Source: Klebsiella oxytoca (GTDB lineage: Bacteria; Pseudomonadota; Gammaproteobacteria; Enterobacterales; Enterobacteriaceae). From it: 64,000 nt of DNA. A program made the position numbers and the translations under genes. The stretch covers positions 5,208,001 to 5,272,000 of the forward strand of contig NZ_CP046115.1 of the NCBI RefSeq assembly GCF_009707385.1. The letters are read 5' to 3'. Below, in pieces: positions 57,021-64,000 of the stretch. The notes beneath the pieces are model-generated. The model did not search any database. It had not been told where the DNA came from and worked only from the letters and a program-made list of their open reading frames with translations. The number at the start of each line of letters is the position of its first letter. Position 1 is the first letter of the stretch.

Positions 57021-58294
57021 TTGGAATTGCTTTATACCGCTCTACTTTACCTTATTCAGCCGCTGGTGTGGCTGCGGCTGCTTTTACGCAGTCGTAAGGC
57101 CCCTGCCTATCGCAAACGCTGGGCGGAACGTTATGGCTTCTGTCAGAACAAGGTAGAACCAGATGGTATTCTGCTGCATTCCGTTTCCGTAGGCGAAACC
57201 CTGGCGGCTATCCCGCTGGTACGCGCGTTACGCCACCGTTACCCTTATCTGCCGATCACCGTCACTACCATGACGCCAACCGGCTCTGAACGCGCAATGT
57301 CCGCTTTCGGCAAAGACGTGCATCACGTCTACCTGCCTTACGATCTCCCCGGCGCGATGAATCGCTTCTTCAATACCGTCCAGCCAAAGCTGGTTATCGT
57401 GATGGAAACCGAACTGTGGCCGAATATGGTCGCTACGCTGCATAAGCGTAAAATCCCGCTGGTTATCGCCAACGCCCGCCTGTCCGAACGCTCGGCGAAA
57501 GGTTATGCCAAACTGGGTAAATTTATGAGTCGGCTGCTGAGCCGCATTACGCTTATCGCCGCGCAGAATGAAGAAGACGCCAACCGCTTTATCGCTCTCG
57601 GTCTGAAACGTAATCAGCTGGCGGTGACCGGTAGCCTGAAGTTTGATATCTCAGTGACGCCTGAACTGGCCGCTCGCGCCATCACCCTGCGCCGCCAGTG
57701 GGCGCCGCACCGCCAGGTATGGATTGCCACCAGCACCCACGACGGCGAGGAACAAATTATTCTTCAGGCGCATAAAAAGCTGCTTGAGCGTTTCCCCAAT
57801 CTGCTGCTGATCCTTGTCCCTCGCCATCCGGAACGCTTCGGCGACGCCCGCGAGATGGTGCAGAAAGCGGGAATGAGCTACACCCTGCGCAGCACCGGCG
57901 AAATCCCTTCGAGCAGCACCCAGGTGGTAATTGGCGATACCATGGGTGAGCTGATGCTGCTGTACGGCATTGCCGATCTCGCGTTTGTCGGCGGTAGCCT
58001 GGTGGAGCGCGGCGGCCATAATCCGCTCGAACCCGCAGCTCACGCTATTCCGGTGCTGATGGGACCACACACTTTCAACTTCAAAGATATCTGCGCCAAG
58101 CTGCAGCAGGACGATGGGCTCATTACCGTGACCGACGCCGCCTCGCTGGTGACGCAGGTATCCAACCTGCTGACCGATGAAGATTACCGTCTGTGGTACG
58201 GTCGTCACGCGGTGGAAGTTCTGCACCAAAACCAGGGCGCGCTCTCCCGCCTGCTACAGTTACTGCAACCTTATCTGCCGCAGCGGAGCCACTA

Positions 58295-58295
<1 letters not shown>
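57021..58295 (+). CDS. waaA: Kdo transferase WaaA
   Basis: Transfers two Kdo residues to lipid IVA at the inner membrane; essential. The 424 residues (E. coli 425) start at TTG 57021 ([20 protein letters not shown]), a membrane-anchor helix. Catalytic Glu59 lies in [18 protein letters not shown]. Further motifs are [34 protein letters not shown] and [11 protein letters not shown]. No ATG matches the family start, so TTG is chosen despite a weak ribosome site. The 92-bp spacer before it may hold its own promoter. It shares one base of the stop with the waaE ATG. Confidence 0.97.
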
Positions 58296-59544
<1,249 letters not shown>

Positions 59545-59550
59545 AGAACG

Positions 59551-59644
59551 ACCCCGGGTCGCGGCGTAAACGCCTTACCCGGGCTACCAGTCCGCAGACA
59601 ACGGGAAACCTGTAGCCCGACTAAGCGCAGCGCGAGCCGGGATC
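59551..59644. repeat. BIME between coaD and mutM
   Basis: Two inverted REP palindromes, 59551-59587 and 59612-59644 (GTAGCCCGACTAAGCGCAGC...), in the convergent spacer. Confidence 0.85.
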
Positions 59645-59661
59645 AAGGTAACCACCGCCCA

Positions 59662-60471
59662 CTACTTCTGGCACTGGCGGCAATAAAACGTCGCCCGCTG
59701 GGCGTGTTTACTGCCAATAACCGGCGTCCCGCAAATGCGGCACGGTTCGCCCTTACGACCATAAACCTGTAGCTCCTGGGCAAAATAGCCCGGTTTACCG
59801 TCACTTTGCAGGAAATCTTTCAGCGTCGTCCCTCCCTGTTCAATTGAACGCAGCAGTACCAGCTTGATGACCTTCACCAGCTGTTCGCACTCCTCTCGCG
59901 ATAAAGAAGACGCCAGCCGATCGGGATGGATACCCGCCGAGAACAGCGATTCGCTGGCGTAGATATTGCCAACGCCAACCACCAGCTTGTTATCCATCAG
60001 CCAGGGCTTAATCGCGGTTTTCTTCTTCGCGCACCGCTGCTGGAGATAATCGGCGTTGAACTCATCGCTCAGCGGCTCCGGCCCCAGATGCGCCAGCACC
60101 GGATGGCCTTCCAGCTCTTTAGTCCACAGCCAGGCGCCAAAACGACGCGGATCGGTATAACGCAGAACCTTACCGTTACTCATCACGAGGTCTACGTGAT
60201 CGTGCTTCTCTGCGGGCAGCTCTTCACTCAGGATCCGCAGGCTTCCCGACATCCCAAGGTGGACGATAATCCAGCCGTCCGGCAGCTCCAGCAGCAGATA
60301 TTTCGCGCGGCGACGCACGCTAAGAACCGGTACGTCGCTGAGGCGGTAGATCTCTTCGGAAACCGGCCAGCGCAAACGTCCGTTGCGCACAACAGCATGC
60401 AGGATGGTGGCACCAACCAGATGCGGCTCAATACCGCGACGGCTGGTTTCAACTTCTGGTAATTCAGGCAT
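59662..60471 (-). CDS. mutM: Formamidopyrimidine-DNA glycosylase MutM (Fpg)
   Basis: Removes 8-oxoguanine and formamidopyrimidines from DNA and nicks the AP site. The 269 residues equal E. coli MutM. Catalytic N-terminal Pro in [16 protein letters not shown], Lys in [11 protein letters not shown], the H2TH segment [20 protein letters not shown], and the zinc finger [10 protein letters not shown] / FYCRQCQK. In E. coli it is preceded by radC-rpmB-rpmG; here rpmG does not occur upstream within the window. Confidence 0.98.
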   Translation of the reverse strand: MPELPEVETSRRGIEPHLVGATILHAVVRNGRLRWPVSEEIYRLSDVPVLSVRRRAKYLLLELPDGWIIVHLGMSGSLRILSEELPAEKHDHVDLVMSNGKVLRYTDPRRFGAWLWTKELEGHPVLAHLGPEPLSDEFNADYLQQRCAKKKTAIKPWLMDNKLVVGVGNIYASESLFSAGIHPDRLASSLSREECEQLVKVIKLVLLRSIEQGGTTLKDFLQSDGKPGYFAQELQVYGRKGEPCRICGTPVIGSKHAQRATFYCRQCQK

Positions 60472-60534
60472 ATTTTTCTCATGTTAAAACAGCAGGCGCC
60501 CCTATTTTACCTCTTTCAGGAGGTAACGACGCGT

Positions 60535-62865
60535 TTAGTGCTGAAAATTCACTCTGATAGTTATTCTCCTGCCGTCAGGCTGCGGCTTAAATTTCCAGCG
60601 CCAAAGCATATCGACCGCCCGCGCATCATACTCTTCCACTTCGCTGCTTTTGCTTACCAGCACCAGCGTCGGAGCGCCATTTTTATCAATATCAACGCTC
60701 AGCTCAGCCTGTTTATCTCCCTGCGCCTGCGGTCTCTTCCACTCAACGTTGAAGAAAGGCGCGTTTAACACCTCATTCCGATCGATATCAACCGTCATAC
60801 TCACTGACGAGTCATTGGGAACAATAGTTTCATAACGCTCCAGTATTTTGCTCACCGGCAGGATATCCCCGGCCTTTGCGGTATCTTCACCTTTCGCTCT
60901 TTCCCCGAGGATATCGACATAATCCGCATATACTTTTGCCGAAAGAATCGCATTACGTTCACCCATGCCAACCCGCATCAGCAGCTTAGTTTTGATATTG
61001 GCTATTTTCTGCTCGGTATCCGCGGCGAGGGGCTGTAGCAGCAGGGAATAGATCATCGCGCCGATATACAGTTCAGGATCGCGCTCGGCCCACAGGCTAC
61101 CCCAGGCCATCCATACCTGCGGGTCTTCCGGAGCCAGCGCCAGCAGCTGCGCCCACGTTGCCCGATTCTCTTCAAAAGAAGCAAAGCTTTTTCGCAGCGC
61201 CAGATCCTTCAATAACGGCGCATAGTACGGATGCGTATCGACCAGGGCTTCCATCGCCTCTGTCATTTCGGTGAAGGCTTCCATTCTGCCTTTGGTACTT
61301 TTATCCCGCTTTTTAAGGTAGATAAGCTGTAAATTTCGCGCCTCTTCCGCGCTGAGCTTCTTCTGCGGAAACAGCGCTTTCATCCGGGTGAATTGCGCGG
61401 TCATCTCTTGCGCGGCAGTTTCCATCCCGGCGTTATTATGCCGGGCCGCCAGTCGGGCGATACGCATCGCCCGTGCCTCCATCTCCCGATAGTGTTCCTC
61501 TGGCGCCAGACGATCGCTGATAAACGTCACCGGCACCAACAAGCGCTTTCCCTGCGGGTTAGAGTGAAAACGCCACTGCTGCGCATAATGCAGCGCCGCT
61601 TTGTCAAACTCCGGAACGCCGCTACTGCATTCGACCACCACGTTTAATAGATCGCCGCTAACGTGCGTATCGACCGAGAGCACCGTTGTCGCCGACTTGA
61701 TAAATTTATTTATCGTCGGATAGAACATTGGAGACACCGACTCTTTCGCAATCCCATATCTTTCGGCCTCAATGCTTACGTGCCCTGGAAAGCGCTCGTT
61801 AATCGGGCTGGCGCTACGCACGGAGCCTTGTTTAAACACGATCGATCGCGCCAGGGGTAAGACCTTTTCGGCGTCCCCATTTTCATTCTCTGCCAGCGGT
61901 GAATCGCAGGAGCGGGCCTGCATTCTGGCCCGCAGAATTTGCAGGATTTGCCGATCTTCAGGCGGCATTTGAGCAATATATGCCTCTAACCGCTGCTGTA
62001 GGGCTGGCTGGCGCGGGCTATCCTTCAGGCCCTCTGCCATCAATAATCCGCTGGTGATGCTTTGCGTGAGCGGCTGAAACTGCGAATTTCGCACCCGCTC
62101 ATCATCACGAGACTGGATCAGCGCTAATGCCCAGCCCAGCCAGGCGTCAGGGTTTTCCGGCGCAATGGCGATTGCCTGGCGAAATGCTCTTTCCGCCAGC
62201 GCTTTATTGGCATCCGTGGTCAGCGTCAGGACGGCCGCAGCCAGCGTCAGATCGCCACGGTCCGGCATCCAGGACAAATAATCCTCCATCTTCGGAAGGG
62301 CCTTTGCCTCTTGCTCACGATAGCCCAATGCCTGCTGCCAGAGCGCATCAGCGGCAGCGGCATCGTCTTTATTCCAGCCAAGCGGCAGCTCCGCCAGAGG
62401 CCTTTTCTGCGCGAGAAATTGCTCGATAATGTTGTGTTGATTAAACGGCTCCCCGCGCAGGGTTATCTGAATAAAACGGGCATGGCGGTCATAGAGAAAA
62501 TCCTGCCAGGCGGGTAACTCCAGCTGATTCATACTCTGCCAGCGCCGCTGGTTCTGCTCGCCGATGGGGACATTGAATAACGTGATACCGATGACGAAAA
62601 CAATCTGCGCCACGGCGGCGGCCAGATAGCCTTTATTACGCCGGGTGACTGCGACCCACATCAGCGCGGAAAAGTAGAGAGCGCCCCCCAGCCACAGGCC
62701 GTAGAGCAATAAACGCTGGGGAGCATTCAGCGCCGCCGGTAAAAGCGAAAGCTTATCCACCAACATAAAGGGGACAGACCAGAGAAAGAGCACCATATTC
62801 GGCGCGACAAAAAGCACAATCAAAGACAAGATGACCAGCAGGTGCTTTAACTTCGGCGTAATCAT
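60535..62865 (-). CDS. Membrane protein with two TonB-C-like domains and helical repeats
   Basis: Not a family I can name. The 776 residues have three N-terminal membrane helices (about 9-29, 52-73, 80-99). TPR-like stretches follow (AERAFRQAIAIAPENPDAWL near 225 and ENRATWAQLLALAPEDPQVW near 566). Two segments resemble the C-terminal domain of TonB: about 392-448 (NVVVECSSGVPEFDKAALHY) and about 720-775 (PTLVLVSKSSEVEEYDARAV, then WRWKFKPQPDGRRITIRVNF). Both keep the SS...D.AA....W.F.P pattern. The ATG directly abuts the kinase stop, so the two are one operon. The bulk is probably periplasmic. Envelope sensing or energy coupling is a guess. Confidence 0.8.
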   Translation of the reverse strand: MITPKLKHLLVILSLIVLFVAPNMVLFLWSVPFMLVDKLSLLPAALNAPQRLLLYGLWLGGALYFSALMWVAVTRRNKGYLAAAVAQIVFVIGITLFNVPIGEQNQRRWQSMNQLELPAWQDFLYDRHARFIQITLRGEPFNQHNIIEQFLAQKRPLAELPLGWNKDDAAAADALWQQALGYREQEAKALPKMEDYLSWMPDRGDLTLAAAVLTLTTDANKALAERAFRQAIAIAPENPDAWLGWALALIQSRDDERVRNSQFQPLTQSITSGLLMAEGLKDSPRQPALQQRLEAYIAQMPPEDRQILQILRARMQARSCDSPLAENENGDAEKVLPLARSIVFKQGSVRSASPINERFPGHVSIEAERYGIAKESVSPMFYPTINKFIKSATTVLSVDTHVSGDLLNVVVECSSGVPEFDKAALHYAQQWRFHSNPQGKRLLVPVTFISDRLAPEEHYREMEARAMRIARLAARHNNAGMETAAQEMTAQFTRMKALFPQKKLSAEEARNLQLIYLKKRDKSTKGRMEAFTEMTEAMEALVDTHPYYAPLLKDLALRKSFASFEENRATWAQLLALAPEDPQVWMAWGSLWAERDPELYIGAMIYSLLLQPLAADTEQKIANIKTKLLMRVGMGERNAILSAKVYADYVDILGERAKGEDTAKAGDILPVSKILERYETIVPNDSSVSMTVDIDRNEVLNAPFFNVEWKRPQAQGDKQAELSVDIDKNGAPTLVLVSKSSEVEEYDARAVDMLWRWKFKPQPDGRRITIRVNFQH

Positions 62866-64000
62866 TTATGGCTTACTCCGAAGAATCGCCAGCAGCCCCA
62901 TCACGGCTATCCAGACAAAAATCAGGATTAACGCCGCGTTATCGTACCAGGCATGCCAGGGACCACTCAGTTGGGTAAAATTACGCGCTAATATGGCCAT
63001 CACCAGCGTACTAATCACAGCCAGTGCGCCATGCCATACAAATGCAGGAACTTTGCTGCGCATATTGCGCCACAGCAGCGTTAACGGCCCTGGCCCGGTT
63101 GGCTGACGAGGTATCGCAGCGGCTGGCGCAACGCGAGGCTGGCGCTTGATGGGCGCAGGACGCTGGCGAACAGTTTGCGTTTGCTTATGCTGCTTCGCCT
63201 GCTTTACGCCTTCTACAACCTTTTTTTCACGTGCGCAGACCAGGCACGGCATCCCGGCGAAATGCTGATGCTTCTGACTACAGAGTATAATTTTTTGCGT
63301 GCTGCGTAGCGCATAAGGACGCAGTACCTGCGCCCATTCATCAGCGGAAGGGCGTCGGGCTGGTGAACCGCTAAACGCGCGGTCAAACAGTTCACGCAGC
63401 TCAGCCGGTAGCAGATGGTGGGTACTGGCCGGTACCGGGGCGATATTTTTTGCGGCATTGATACCGTAGGCGTAGCAGCCTGCGGCAATACGCCCTGATA
63501 AATCATCAGGCACCTTCGCCGTTTGTGAACGGCCGCTATAGGGATGGATACCGTGGTTAAGCAGCTGGAAAATAATGACTGCCAGCGAAAAGCGATCCTG
63601 AGCCTCTTCCTGTTCTCCGGGTACCTGCCCGATGCGCTGAAACTCCGGCGCCAGGTAATCCGGCGTAAACTGCCCGGCCGGGAAACGTTCACCTACACCC
63701 TGGATGCTAAAGCCATCGCAGTCCAGCAGCGCGATATACAGGCTGTCGCGATAAAAGCGCAGGTTGACCGGCTTCATGTCGATAACCCGGTGCTGACGCG
63801 CGTGCAGCGCCGAAACCAGGGTGGCGAGATTACAGGCGAGGCTCACTTTTGCGCCGATACCTTCCGGAAGATTCTGCGCCTTCGCCTGCCGCGCCTGTAA
63901 AATATACTCCAGCTCAATGGTGCGCTGAGTATCCAGGACAGGCATAACAAAACCAACGACGCGCCTGCGCTCATCGAAAAGCAAATAATCAGGCCATGCC
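62866..64000 (-). CDS. YegI-like Ser/Thr protein kinase, 5' end off the window
   Basis: The frame is open to base 64000, so the N-terminus (glycine loop and VAIK lysine) is unseen; 377 residues are visible. Kinase motifs are intact: catalytic loop HRVIDMKPVNL, the DFG-equivalent DCDGF, and FTPDYLAPEF for APE. These and the AWPDYLLFDERRRVVGFVMP segment fit bacterial YegI-type kinases. After the kinase come a Cys/His cluster (CSQKHQHFAGMPCLVC), a basic Pro/Gln linker and two C-terminal membrane helices (about 316-338 and 350-370). Its TAA touches the ATG of the TonB-C-like gene. Substrate unknown. Confidence 0.88.
   Translation of the reverse strand, partial: AWPDYLLFDERRRVVGFVMPVLDTQRTIELEYILQARQAKAQNLPEGIGAKVSLACNLATLVSALHARQHRVIDMKPVNLRFYRDSLYIALLDCDGFSIQGVGERFPAGQFTPDYLAPEFQRIGQVPGEQEEAQDRFSLAVIIFQLLNHGIHPYSGRSQTAKVPDDLSGRIAAGCYAYGINAAKNIAPVPASTHHLLPAELRELFDRAFSGSPARRPSADEWAQVLRPYALRSTQKIILCSQKHQHFAGMPCLVCAREKKVVEGVKQAKQHKQTQTVRQRPAPIKRQPRVAPAAAIPRQPTGPGPLTLLWRNMRSKVPAFVWHGALAVISTLVMAILARNFTQLSGPWHAWYDNAALILIFVWIAVMGLLAILRSKP

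Overview
The window is a stretch of enterobacterial chromosome. Gene order from xylB to selA, mtl, lld, cysE/gpsA/secB, gpmI, tdh/kbl, hldD/waaFC and coaD/mutM follows the Escherichia coli map, with proteins close to the E. coli ones. The lipopolysaccharide core locus is instead of Klebsiella type (waaQ, wabG, wabH, a WaaH-like gene, waaA, waaE, plus wabN and waaL). The best guess is Klebsiella, Raoultella or a close relative; species cannot be set from the sequence alone. REP/BIME palindromes and ERIC-type repeats in the spacers fit this group.

Layout. 1-8203: D-xylose regulon, xylBA divergent from xylFGH-xylR; xylB runs off the left edge. 8264-13936: bax, malS, avtA, ysaA, with a tandem array of 127-bp BIME units before ysaA. 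14048-18469: an accessory sugar unit (AraC-type regulator, GPH-family symporter, GH127 beta-L-arabinofuranosidase) where E. coli has the yia-aldB genes. 18579-24118: selB-selA, yibF and yibHI, without the rhsA insertion of E. coli K-12. 24119-28646: mannitol operon mtlADR behind four CRP sites, then yibT. 28923-33864: yibL, the L-lactate operon lldPRD with two LldR operators, and trmL. 34018-37257: yibN-grxC-secB-gpsA-cysE, read leftwards. 37503-44449: gpmI-envC-yibQ, a WaaE-like glycosyltransferase, then kbl-tdh. 44745-59544: LPS core genes hldD-waaF-waaC, a low-GC cassette (GT9 gene, waaL, WaaB-like gene), wabN, then waaQ-wabG-wabH-waaH-like-waaA-waaE-coaD. 59662-60471: mutM. 60535-64000: two accessory genes, a membrane protein with two TonB-C-like domains and a YegI-like Ser/Thr kinase that runs off the right edge, inserted where E. 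coli has rpmG next to mutM.

Functionally the left half is catabolic: xylose, maltodextrin, arabinofuranosides, mannitol and lactate, much of it with candidate CRP control. The right half builds the cell envelope. HldD makes ADP-heptose, WaaC/WaaF/WaaQ add heptoses, WaaA adds Kdo, WaaE/WabG/WabH/WabN extend and modify the core, and WaaL attaches O-antigen. The most unusual parts are the kinase/TonB-C pair at the right edge, the apparent frameshift at the start of the AraC-type gene, an lldD tail read through a palindromic repeat, and a short ORF overlapping the hldD start.
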